Assembly (NCBI GenBank): GCA_937928015.1
Contig: CALFXA010000051.1
Coordinates: forward strand, 1 to 64,000
Direction: 5' to 3'
DNA length: 64,000 nt
Source of the DNA: an uncultured Anaerolineales bacterium
Lineage (GTDB): Bacteria > Chloroflexota > Anaerolineae > Anaerolineales > Villigracilaceae
This document shows, piece by piece, positions 49,331 through 57,571 of this stretch. A program made the translations under genes and the position numbers. The notes beneath the pieces were generated by a model that was not told where the DNA came from, ran no database searches, and saw nothing but the letters and a program-made list of their open reading frames with translations. Numbering within the stretch: the first letter of the stretch is position 1; each line of letters starts with the position of its first letter.

Positions 49331-51613
49331 ATGCCCGCACTTGACCCACAACTGCTCACATTGACCGGGTTGATCCTCCTGGCGCTGCTCTACCTGCCCG
49401 TGCTGATCTTCGCCTTCCAACGCAGCGAAGGACAGGAAGCCAGCGGCGGGTTAGTGGCCGCGTACACATTGATCTCACTCGTGCTGACGGCGGGGGAAGG
49501 TTTCTGGCGCAGCGGCCGCCTGCCTAACTTGACCGAACCCATCGTACAAGAGATTCAACTGTACTCGGCCCTTGCGCTGGCCTTCGTGACCATGCTGACC
49601 ATCCACAGCTTCATGCGCCGCACCAACTGGTGGACCTGGGCGGTAGCGGGAGGGGTCTGGGTTGCGGGCCTGACGGCCCTGCTCGTCAGTATGCCAGGCT
49701 TGCCCGAGGTCGTATGGGCCAATGGACAGTGGACGCTTCCACGCGAACGGATGGGGGCGGCTTGGGCGCTGGTGGGCTGGCTGGTGTTCGTGCTGGGGGG
49801 CATCATCACGGTGGTGCGGGCCCAACAGCAGACGCGCCAACCTTTGCTTCGCAACCGCCTATCCTACTGGATCATCCTGTATGTTTTTGTCCTGATCAAC
49901 GATATATTCGTGATCGGCGGGCGGGCCTTGCCTGGCAACCCGCTGCGACTGGGCGCTGCCATCATCCTCGTTTATGTGGCACTGACCCACGACCTGCCCG
50001 ATGTGCGTCAGATCGTGCGGCGCGTGCTGATTTATCTCATCACGACGCTGTTGATCGTCGCCATTTACATCGCAGGCTTCCTCTTCACACAGACCGCTTT
50101 CCGCGCAGTCTCGTACAATCCGCTGTTGATCGGCGCAGGCATCGCACTGGTGTTGTCGCTGGCCTTCACGCCCCTGCTGAGCGCCGTCCGCCGCATGGTG
50201 GATCACTGGCTGCGGGCCGACCAGTATGACCCAGGTCACGCCCTGCACGAGTACAGCGAAAGCATCAGCAACATCCTCGAAATGGACCGTCTGGCCACGG
50301 TGGCAGTCGGCATCATCATGGAGACCATGCGGGTGGAACGCGGCTTCCTCTTTTTGGTGGACAGCGGCACCACCGACGAAGGCAAGACGCTCTACCGTCT
50401 GCGTTCGGCCCGCAGCCAGGCCGAACGCCAGATCATGACCCTGCAAATGGACGATACGGGTCCCATCGCCGCCTACTTCATGCGCGAACAACGTCCCCTG
50501 CTCCAATACGACCTGGACCTGCTCCCGGCATATCGGTCGGTGCCTCCGCTCGAACGGGAGTGGTTCCGCCGCCTTGAGACCGAAGTCTACGTGCCGATCT
50601 TTGCCAAACGCAAATGGATCGGCCTGCTGGCTTTCGGCGCAAAACTCAGCGGCAACCGCTACACCAACGAGGACCTGGTCACGCTCAGCGCCCTGGCCAA
50701 CCAGACCGCCGTGGCGCTCGAAAACGCCCGTCTGGTGGACAACCTGATGCGCCTCAACACCGAGCTGCGTCAGGCCCGCCGCGCCCTGGAAAAATCCAAC
50801 CGCGACCTAGAACGCCTCGACCAGACCAAATCTGATTTCATCAGCATCGCCTCGCACGAACTCCGCACCCCGCTGACGGTCATCAAGGGTTACACCGAGA
50901 TGCTGATGGAAGATACCAACCTCGACTCGAACTATAAGCCCATTATCAAGGGCATGCACGAGGGCACCCTGCGTCTGCATCAGATCATGGACTCGATGTT
51001 CGACATCGCCCAGATCGACTCGCGCGCCATGCAGTTGAACCTGCAAACCGCCAGTCTGTCCACGATGCTGACCGAGGTTTGCACCGAGCAAAACAAGATA
51101 CTCAAGGAGCGCCAGCAGTCCATCACCATCGACCTGCCCGTGTTGCCCAACGTCAAGGTGGACCCGAATAGCATTCGCAAGGTGTTCCAGCACCTGATCG
51201 CCAACGCCGTCAAATTCACGCCCAACCAGGGCAGGATCATCATCACGGCGCACACCGTCAGCCCGAATGCGGGTGAACTGCCCAACGGCGGCGTGGAGAT
51301 CGTGGTCACCGATACGGGCGTGGGCGTGGACCCGAACATGCGCGAGATCATCTTCACCAAGTTCTACCAACCCGGGCAGCTCACCAAACATTCCACCAGC
51401 AAGACGCGCTTCAAAGGCGGCGGCTCGGGGCTGGGATTGGCGCTCTCGAAAGGCATCGTCGAGGCGCACGGCGGACGCATCTGGGTGGAAAGCCCGGGCT
51501 ACGACGAGATCAACTTCCCAGGCAGCCACTTCCACGTGCTGCTTCCGCTGACCAAGCGTGAGGAAAGTTCCACGATCCCGATGGCCCGCGCCGTAAAAGT
51601 CAAGATCGAATAG
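49331..51613 (+). CDS. Hybrid-free sensor histidine kinase (7TM-GAF-HisKA-HATPase)
   Basis: 760 aa. N-terminal seven or eight helices (about 5-270) resemble histidine-kinase 7TM sensor regions. A GAF domain spans about 320-470 and a coiled coil about 475-500. The H-box S-H-E-L-R-T-P-L is near 515, N-box H-L-I-A-N-A-V-K-F near 622, G1 V-T-D-T-G-V-G near 660 and G2 G-S-G-L-G-L-A near 697. No receiver domain and no adjacent response regulator. TATACT at 49317-49322 lies eight bases before the ATG, which would give a leaderless transcript. It is divergent from the GH13 gene. Confidence 0.94.
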   Translation: MPALDPQLLTLTGLILLALLYLPVLIFAFQRSEGQEASGGLVAAYTLISLVLTAGEGFWRSGRLPNLTEPIVQEIQLYSALALAFVTMLTIHSFMRRTNWWTWAVAGGVWVAGLTALLVSMPGLPEVVWANGQWTLPRERMGAAWALVGWLVFVLGGIITVVRAQQQTRQPLLRNRLSYWIILYVFVLINDIFVIGGRALPGNPLRLGAAIILVYVALTHDLPDVRQIVRRVLIYLITTLLIVAIYIAGFLFTQTAFRAVSYNPLLIGAGIALVLSLAFTPLLSAVRRMVDHWLRADQYDPGHALHEYSESISNILEMDRLATVAVGIIMETMRVERGFLFLVDSGTTDEGKTLYRLRSARSQAERQIMTLQMDDTGPIAAYFMREQRPLLQYDLDLLPAYRSVPPLEREWFRRLETEVYVPIFAKRKWIGLLAFGAKLSGNRYTNEDLVTLSALANQTAVALENARLVDNLMRLNTELRQARRALEKSNRDLERLDQTKSDFISIASHELRTPLTVIKGYTEMLMEDTNLDSNYKPIIKGMHEGTLRLHQIMDSMFDIAQIDSRAMQLNLQTASLSTMLTEVCTEQNKILKERQQSITIDLPVLPNVKVDPNSIRKVFQHLIANAVKFTPNQGRIIITAHTVSPNAGELPNGGVEIVVTDTGVGVDPNMREIIFTKFYQPGQLTKHSTSKTRFKGGGSGLGLALSKGIVEAHGGRIWVESPGYDEINFPGSHFHVLLPLTKREESSTIPMARAVKVKIE

Positions 51614-51614
51614 C

Positions 51615-51645
51615 AAAAAACCGCCAGTTGCGCTGGCGGTTTTTT
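51615..51645. terminator. Bidirectional terminator
   Basis: CCGCCAG (51621-51627) and CTGGCGG (51633-51639) with six A before and six T after, between converging transcripts. Confidence 0.93.
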
Positions 51646-51673
51646 CTTCGAAAGATATATCCTATTAGCCTAC

Positions 51674-52219
51674 TCAGGATGATGTCACAGGCGTAAACGC
51701 CTCCACGATCTCATCCACGGCGCGGCGAACAGGTTCACTCAACGTCTCGCCCACCTCGTTTTGCGCAGGCTGGATTCCCAGCACCTGCACGGTGCAGCCC
51801 AGGTCCAGTTCGACGAACTCCGCCAGGATCGAGAGCGGAAGGCTGTGACTGGACGCGCTCATGCCATCGATGGTGTTCAACTCGATCCAGCGAATCGAGC
51901 CAGGCGGCTCATCCATGTGGGCGGCGTCGAGGAAGATGACCACCTCGGGCTGGAATTTGCGCAGGGCCGCGGTGACATTCTCGGGGGCGGGTCCGCCTTC
52001 GAGCGCGAGGAAGTGATCGGAGGTCAGTCCGCGCGCGATGATCTCACGCACGGCCACCAGCCCCGCCGAGTCATCTCCGCGCAGATCGTTGCCCACACCC
52101 ACCAGGCAGGTGCGGGGCGGAATGAAACGATTACTCTGGTTTGGCGGGCTCGGCTTTATTTCCAGAAAACTTTGCCAGGAGGGTATCGATGTCTTCGTCG
52201 CGTCCATACAACACCTCAA
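51674..52219 (-). CDS. hycI: Hydrogenase maturation protease, HycI type
   Basis: 181 aa. L-V-G-V-G-N-D-L-R-G-D-D near residue 40 carries the first Ni-binding Asp. E-G-G-x-x-P-E-N near 75 and D-A-A-H-M near 97 supply the second Asp region, and H-S-L-P-L near 125 is typical of HycI. It cuts the C-terminus of the large subunit after nickel is inserted. The start is unclear: ATG 52219 or 52207 would overlap the preceding gene by 76-88 bases, and the conserved part begins just after that gene's stop. Last gene of the hydrogenase operon. Confidence 0.85.
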   Translation of the reverse strand: MRCCMDATKTSIPSWQSFLEIKPSPPNQSNRFIPPRTCLVGVGNDLRGDDSAGLVAVREIIARGLTSDHFLALEGGPAPENVTAALRKFQPEVVIFLDAAHMDEPPGSIRWIELNTIDGMSASSHSLPLSILAEFVELDLGCTVQVLGIQPAQNEVGETLSEPVRRAVDEIVEAFTPVTSS

Positions 52220-52556
52220 AGGCCTCTTTGTTCAAGGCAGCCAGTTCCCAGTCCTCGTTGGACATGCCCATGCATTTGAACTTGCAGGACTGGATACACT
52301 GGCCGCAGTAAGTGCAACGGTCCACGTGATAACGGGCTACAAACTTCTTAGCGGCACGGTCGAGAATGACGATCTCCAGCGCGTCGGAGGGGCAATCCTT
52401 GGAGCACAGGTTGCAACCCGTGCACTTGGCGGGATCGTAGAATAGCTTCCCACGGAAGCGCTCCGCCACTTCGGGCCGCTCGAACGGATACTGCTCCGTG
52501 ACGGGCTTGGAGAAAAACGAGGTCAGCAGGTCTTTGAACATCGAGCCGATTTTCAT
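52131..52556 (-). CDS. 2x[4Fe-4S] ferredoxin subunit of group 4 hydrogenase (NuoI/HycF-like)
   Basis: 141 aa. Two cluster motifs: C-T-G-C-N-L-C-S-K-D-C-P near 45 and C-T-Y-C-G-Q-C-I-Q-S-C near 80. A 40-residue N-terminal extension and a charged C-tail are present. It should pass electrons from ferredoxin to the small subunit. Nine bases after the H-like gene. Its stop region is overlapped by the hycI frame. Confidence 0.92.
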   Translation of the reverse strand: MKIGSMFKDLLTSFFSKPVTEQYPFERPEVAERFRGKLFYDPAKCTGCNLCSKDCPSDALEIVILDRAAKKFVARYHVDRCTYCGQCIQSCKFKCMGMSNEDWELAALNKEAFEVLYGRDEDIDTLLAKFSGNKAEPAKPE

Positions 52557-52565
52557 GACGGCCTC

Positions 52566-53477
52566 CTATTTCAACACGATCAGCGCCAGGATTTGCAGGA
52601 GAGCCAGGATGGCGCCCGCGCGCCACCACATGCCCACGGTCTGGTCGATGCGCAATCGGACCAACACTGATTGCAGGAAAGCCATCACCAGCAACAGGCC
52701 GAGGGTCTTGGCGAGGAAGATCAGCGGATTGCCGAGTCCGCCCAGGTAGAAGGCCGTGACCAGGGTTACACCAACCACCATCTCGACCGACTTGCCAATG
52801 TGGAAAAGGGCCAGGCCGCGCCCCGAATACTCGGTCAGCGCGCCCGCCACGATTTCGGTCTCCGCCTCGGGGGCATCGAAGGGAGGCAACTCCAACTTGC
52901 CCATCAGACCGATCAGGGCGATGACAAAACCCACGGGCTGCAGGACGATCATCCAATGAGTCTCGGTGTAGGCCACGATCTTGCTTATCTGCCAGGAGTC
53001 GGCTGCCATGGCGGGACCAAGCAGGGCCAGCAGGAAGGGCGCTTCGTAGGCGAAGAGCTGCGTGAGGGTGCGCGTCGCACCGACGATGGAGAAGCGGCTG
53101 TCGGAGTTCCAGCCCGCCAGGCCCGTACACATGGTCAACAGCGAGAGCAGGTAAAGGGTGACGATCAGGTCGCCTGGGAAGGAATGCGCGGGCTGCAGGC
53201 CGAAGATCGGCACGTACAGGGCGGCCGTCAGCGCGCCCGCCAGGGCTACGACGGGCAGGCCAAAGAACAGGGCCCGGTTGACGCCCAACGGCTGAATCTC
53301 TTCCTTGGAGATCAATTTGATCGTGTCAGCCAGCGGCTGGAACCAGCGCGGTCCGATGCGGTTCTGGAAGCGCGCCACCAGTTTGCGGTCGGCCCACTCG
53401 TACAGCATCCCGCCCAAGATCAGGCTGATGCCCGCAGGGAAGAACATGATGGAGGTAATCGCGAGGACAGTTTCCAT
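52566..53477 (-). CDS. Membrane subunit, NuoH/HycD-like
   Basis: 303 aa, eight helices. A-R-F-Q-N-R-I-G-P near residue 35 is the family hallmark, and P-P-F-D-A-P-E-A-E-T-E near 200 is the conserved acidic loop of the quinone-site/proton channel. It anchors the soluble hydrogenase arm. The gene begins three bases before the end of the next in the operon order and GGAG precedes it. Confidence 0.93.
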   Translation of the reverse strand: METVLAITSIMFFPAGISLILGGMLYEWADRKLVARFQNRIGPRWFQPLADTIKLISKEEIQPLGVNRALFFGLPVVALAGALTAALYVPIFGLQPAHSFPGDLIVTLYLLSLLTMCTGLAGWNSDSRFSIVGATRTLTQLFAYEAPFLLALLGPAMAADSWQISKIVAYTETHWMIVLQPVGFVIALIGLMGKLELPPFDAPEAETEIVAGALTEYSGRGLALFHIGKSVEMVVGVTLVTAFYLGGLGNPLIFLAKTLGLLLVMAFLQSVLVRLRIDQTVGMWWRAGAILALLQILALIVLK

Positions 53478-53479
53478 GT

Positions 53480-55150
53480 TTATCGGCTCTTATATTTCTC
53501 GATTCCATACGCGCGCAACTGCGCCCAGGTCATCGTCTGACTGTCATCCTTGCGGCGGACGGTGACCATGCGGTCGTTGCACGAGAAGCACGGATCCATG
53601 CCCGCGATCATCATCGGCACGTCGGCCAGTTGATGACCGACCGCCTTATTCAGCACAGACGTCCAGTTGCACAGGCTGGGGGTGCGGATCTTGAGGCGCG
53701 TGGGACTTTCACCGCCTTCGCTCTTGATGAAATAGAAGGCCTCTCCACGCGGTGCCTCCACGCGGCTGACAGTCTCACCCGCAGGGACCTTGCGCGGGAA
53801 ACGGACGGCCAACTCGCCCGCGGGCAGGTTATCCACGATGGTGCGGATGGTGAAGCACGAGACCAGCAATTCCTTCAAGCGGACCACGAACTTGGCTTCC
53901 AGGTCGCCGCGCTCGTCGGTGATCAGGCTGACGGGGTATTTGCTATAGGCGCCGTAGGGCGCATCCACGCGGACATCGCGTTCGAGGCCCGAGGCGCGGG
54001 CGGTCGGTCCCAAAGCGCCGTACAGGATGGCTTCGTCGCGGCTCATGGTGCCGATGCCGCGCGTGCGCTGCAGGAACATCGCGTCCGAGGTGACCACGTC
54101 GAGGTAATAGCGGATGCGTTCTTCGAGGTAATCCATCGCCTTGCGAACCGACTTGGATTGCTCCAGACCAACATCCTGCTTCACGCCGCCCAGGATGCTG
54201 ATCGAGTAATTGACGCGGTTGCCCGTCAGTTCTTCGAGCAGACTCATGACGGTCTCGCGGTCGCGCCACGAGTACATGAACAGCGTGTCGAAGCCCGCTT
54301 CGTGCGCCGCGACTCCCAGCCACAACAAGTGACTGTGGATGCGCTCCAGCCCCGCCACCAGTTCGCGGATGGCCAGCGCGCGCATGGGCACTTCGACCTG
54401 CGCCAGTTTCTCCGCGCCCTGGGCATAGGCGCTGGTATGCGTGTGCGAGCAGATGCCGCAGATGCGTTCGAGCAGGTACAGGTTCTGAATCCAGTTGCGC
54501 TGCTCGGTGGCCTTTTCGATTCCGCGATGGACGTAACCCAGGCGCATGCGCGCACCTGTGATGATCTCACCGTCCACGGCAAACTCGAAGTGACCAGGCT
54601 CCTTGAGGGCGGGATGCTGCGGGCCAATCGGGACGATGAACTTGTTTCCCATCCGTCCCTGATCGGGAACCTTGGGGATATCCCGCTCGACAGGCGCGGC
54701 GTCTTCGATCTTGAAATCCCTGCGATTGGGAAAGACACCTTCGGGCCAGTCATCGGGCAGGAAGAGATGGGTCGGGTCGGGGGTGCCGACCACGATCACA
54801 CCGAGCATCTCGCTCAACTCGCGCTCGTAAAACGAGGCCACAGGGACCTGATCAGCCACAGAGTCGATCTCGGGCTGACCCTCGCGCGGCAGACGCACGC
54901 GCAGGGACGTCACCGCCGCGGCATCGCAGAAGTGATAGAGCGCTTCGAGTTGACCCGCATCAGGCCCGAGGTCCATGCCCGTGATGGCGGAGAGGTATCC
55001 CCAGTTCGCGGACTTCATGGCGGCGGTGGCCTTGGTCAGGTCCGCGGCGTCGATGACGACATCCACACGATTGGCTTCGGGGGTGAGGGTCTCCTTGGCA
55101 AAAGGCGCCAAAATCTCCTTGGCGCGTTGGAGGCGTGCTTCGGTGTTCAT
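53480..55150 (-). CDS. Group 4 [NiFe] hydrogenase large subunit, fused C/D-like
   Basis: 556 aa from ATG 55150. Residues 1-150 are a NuoC/HycE-N-like domain, residues about 170-556 the large subunit. L1 motif R-I-C-G-I-C-S-H-T-H near 240 and L2 motif D-P-C-F-S-C-N-D-R near 525 provide four Cys for the NiFe centre, which complex I NuoD lacks. So it should reduce protons or oxidise H2 and not quinone. H-P-A-L-K-E-P-G-H-F near 185 and G-P-T-A-R-A-S-G near 390 are shared family lines. Its ATG overlaps the stop of the small-subunit gene by four bases. A C-terminal extension after L2 suits HycI cleavage. Confidence 0.94.
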   Translation of the reverse strand: MNTEARLQRAKEILAPFAKETLTPEANRVDVVIDAADLTKATAAMKSANWGYLSAITGMDLGPDAGQLEALYHFCDAAAVTSLRVRLPREGQPEIDSVADQVPVASFYERELSEMLGVIVVGTPDPTHLFLPDDWPEGVFPNRRDFKIEDAAPVERDIPKVPDQGRMGNKFIVPIGPQHPALKEPGHFEFAVDGEIITGARMRLGYVHRGIEKATEQRNWIQNLYLLERICGICSHTHTSAYAQGAEKLAQVEVPMRALAIRELVAGLERIHSHLLWLGVAAHEAGFDTLFMYSWRDRETVMSLLEELTGNRVNYSISILGGVKQDVGLEQSKSVRKAMDYLEERIRYYLDVVTSDAMFLQRTRGIGTMSRDEAILYGALGPTARASGLERDVRVDAPYGAYSKYPVSLITDERGDLEAKFVVRLKELLVSCFTIRTIVDNLPAGELAVRFPRKVPAGETVSRVEAPRGEAFYFIKSEGGESPTRLKIRTPSLCNWTSVLNKAVGHQLADVPMMIAGMDPCFSCNDRMVTVRRKDDSQTMTWAQLRAYGIEKYKSR

Positions 55151-55647
55151 GCTTGCTCTCCCAGTTGGGGTTTGATCGGTTCGGGGCGGGTGCCGTTCTT
55201 GAGATGAGTCAACAGTTTGACGACGCCGTCGATGATGGCTTCGGGGCGCGGCGGACAGCCAGGGATGTAGGCGTCCACGGGCAGGACTTCGTCGATGTGG
55301 CCGACGATGTTGTAGCAGCCCGCGAAGGTGCCGCCCGAGATGCCGCATGAGCCGACGGCCACTACGAACTTGGGCTCGGGCATCTGCTCGTAGATGCGCA
55401 GCAGGCGACTGCGCGCCTGACGCGTGACGGGTCCCGTACAGATGAGCACGTCCGCGTGGCGAGGACTGCCCTTAAGCTTGATGCCGAAGCGCTCGATGTC
55501 GTAATACGGCGTGAGCGTAGCCAGGATCTCGATGTCGCAGCCGTTACAGGAACCGCTGTTGAAGTGGATGATCCACGGCGAGTTGACCCGCGCCCAGGTG
55601 GTGATACCCGACACGACTTTGTTGATCAGGTTTGGAGTTGCGATCAT
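55147..55647 (-). CDS. Hydrogenase small subunit, NuoB/HycG-like
   Basis: 166 aa. C-N-G-C-D near residue 34, V-G-S-C-G near 98 and P-G-C-P-P-R-P-E near 128 give the four Cys of the proximal [4Fe-4S] cluster. It connects the ferredoxin subunit to the NiFe site. The four-base ATGA overlap with the large subunit implies coupled translation. Confidence 0.94.
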   Translation of the reverse strand: MIATPNLINKVVSGITTWARVNSPWIIHFNSGSCNGCDIEILATLTPYYDIERFGIKLKGSPRHADVLICTGPVTRQARSRLLRIYEQMPEPKFVVAVGSCGISGGTFAGCYNIVGHIDEVLPVDAYIPGCPPRPEAIIDGVVKLLTHLKNGTRPEPIKPQLGEQA

Positions 55648-55720
55648 GATTACATCTCATTTCTGGTGGTTTCGATACGCCCTTCGCTCCGCTCAGGGCT
55701 ACTCAACCAACCATTCAACC

Positions 55721-56035
55721 TTATCCAAGGATCAAGGCGATCAGCGCCAGGATCAACCCGCCGATATACACACCTGTAAACGGCGAGAAACCACTGGTAC
55801 CAATCATCAGCACGCCCAGGTGCAGCACGGCAAAGAACAGGGCCACCTTGAAAAACGGACGGTAGCCAGGCGCGGCGGGCTGGGCGTCATGTTCCTCGCC
55901 GCCCGCGTAGCGCTCGCGTTTGCCTGCGGCCGCCTTGCCGCGTACCGCCACCGCGCGCCCGACCAGCGAAAGGATCGCGACCAGCGCCATATAAAAGGTG
56001 AAGGCGATGACAGGAGAGAGAATTAAATCAGACAT
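55721..56035 (-). CDS. Small membrane subunit, NuoA-like
   Basis: 104 aa, three helices. The middle loop with R-E-R-Y-A-G-G-E-E and the following F-F-K-V-A-L-F-F-A-V-L-H-L helix resemble NuoA-type or Mbh/Hyf small subunits that link the peripheral and membrane arms. Similarity is moderate, so the label rests partly on position between the antiporter-like and small-subunit genes. Confidence 0.7.
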   Translation of the reverse strand: MSDLILSPVIAFTFYMALVAILSLVGRAVAVRGKAAAGKRERYAGGEEHDAQPAAPGYRPFFKVALFFAVLHLGVLMIGTSGFSPFTGVYIGGLILALIALILG

Positions 56036-56047
56036 GTCTTCACCATC

Positions 56048-57571
56048 CTATTGGAAGATACTCATCAGCGCGGCGCCCGCAGGCTCGGTCAGCCAGTTCA
56101 TCAGCGACGGGAACAGGCCGATTACCACCACGGCCAGCGCCATCAGCAACAACGGCAACTGCATGGTCCAATGGATGGTATCCGAGCCTTTCTTCACCGA
56201 AGTGGCGGTCACACGTCGATACATGCGGTTGACCAGCGGCGCATAGTAGGCCAGCGAGATTACGCTGTTCACGGCCGCAAAGATCACAAAGCCCATCAAC
56301 CAGCCGTTTCCGCTCTGGAAGCCTGCCACGAAGATCTGCCACTTGGACATGAAGCCCGCCAGCGGAGGAAGTCCACCGAGGGCCAACAGTGCGATGCTCA
56401 ACGAAAGCGCCACCCACGGATAACGGGTGGAGATGCCGTTCAGGTCATGCGCCACCAGCGGACGGTGGATGCCCTGCTCGTGGAACAGCGCGTACATCAC
56501 CGCGCCCACCGCAAGGAAGGCCAGTCCCTTCATCAGCATGTGCGTGAAGAGATGGAAGGCCGCGCCCTGCGCGCCAGCAGGTTGTCCGCTGACCAGGGCA
56601 ATGCCCAGGCCCATCAGGATGTAACCGATGTGGCTCAGGCTGGAGAAGGCCAGCATGCGCTTGACCTGCGACTGTTGCAGCGCCAGCAGGTTGCCGTACA
56701 ACATGTTCAAGGCGCCGAAGGCCAGCAGCAGCCAGCCCCAGGAAAGCGCGAAACCCGTCAGCGTGGAGAGGGCGCGCAGCATGGCTACCAGGCCCGCTTC
56801 GATGACCACGCCCGAGAGCATGGCGCTGATTCCGCTCGGGGCCTGCGAATGGGCGTCGGGCAGCCAGGTGTGCAGCGGTACCATCGCCACCTTCACACCG
56901 AAGCCGATGAAGAACAGCGCGCCCGCGGCCAGCAATCCCAGCTTGTTGAGTTCCATCGTGCCGACCATCAAGCGGATCTGGTCCATGTCGAGGGTGCCTG
57001 TCTGCGCCAGCACCAGCGCGATGCCCAGCAAAGCCAGCGCGGATCCGACCGCGCTCTGCACCACGTACTTCATGCCCGCTTCGAGCGAACCAGGCTGTTC
57101 GCGATAGAAGGCCACCAACAGGTACGACGAAACCGCCATCGCTTCGAACCAGACCCACAGGTTGAACAGGTCGTTGGCGCAGCCCAGGCCGATCATCAGG
57201 CCGATCATGGCCAGCAGCATGGCGTAATATTTTTCTTCGCCGAAATCGCCCGCCATATAGCGACCTGAGAACAGGATCGCCAGCGTGCCAAGCGTCAGCA
57301 CCATCGCGGCCAGCAGGAAGCTGATACCATCCAGTTGCAGCCAGATGCTCTCGATATTGAAGAACATGCGGTTGCCACGCGCCTGGAATTCCAGCCACAA
57401 ATTGATGAACGGGAACCAGGTCGCCGCCACGGCCAGCAGAGCCAGCAGGCGCACGATCCAACCCTGACGGGTCAACACCTGGGCGCGCGTGGTCAGTCGC
57501 CCAAAGAGATACACCACAGGCGACGACACCAGCGGGATCCCGACCAACAAAGTAAACATGGGAACGTTCAT
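56048..57571 (-). CDS. Antiporter-like membrane subunit, NuoN/M-like (MrpD type)
   Basis: 507 aa, fourteen helices. E near helix 5 in W-V-W-F-E-A-M-A, K-V-A-M-V-P-L-H-T-W-L-P-D-A-H near 235 and the broken helix with S-H-I-G-Y-I near 315 are the proton-path motifs. It should pump H+ or Na+ driven by the hydrogenase reaction. ATG 57571 overlaps the preceding stop by four bases. Confidence 0.93.
   Translation of the reverse strand: MNVPMFTLLVGIPLVSSPVVYLFGRLTTRAQVLTRQGWIVRLLALLAVAATWFPFINLWLEFQARGNRMFFNIESIWLQLDGISFLLAAMVLTLGTLAILFSGRYMAGDFGEEKYYAMLLAMIGLMIGLGCANDLFNLWVWFEAMAVSSYLLVAFYREQPGSLEAGMKYVVQSAVGSALALLGIALVLAQTGTLDMDQIRLMVGTMELNKLGLLAAGALFFIGFGVKVAMVPLHTWLPDAHSQAPSGISAMLSGVVIEAGLVAMLRALSTLTGFALSWGWLLLAFGALNMLYGNLLALQQSQVKRMLAFSSLSHIGYILMGLGIALVSGQPAGAQGAAFHLFTHMLMKGLAFLAVGAVMYALFHEQGIHRPLVAHDLNGISTRYPWVALSLSIALLALGGLPPLAGFMSKWQIFVAGFQSGNGWLMGFVIFAAVNSVISLAYYAPLVNRMYRRVTATSVKKGSDTIHWTMQLPLLLMALAVVVIGLFPSLMNWLTEPAGAALMSIFQ

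Noticed and set aside
53480..55348. An N-terminal extension of the hydrogenase large subunit to 55348
   Set aside because: The extra 66 residues are Arg/His-rich translation of the small-subunit gene in another frame; ATG 55150 overlaps its stop as ATGA.
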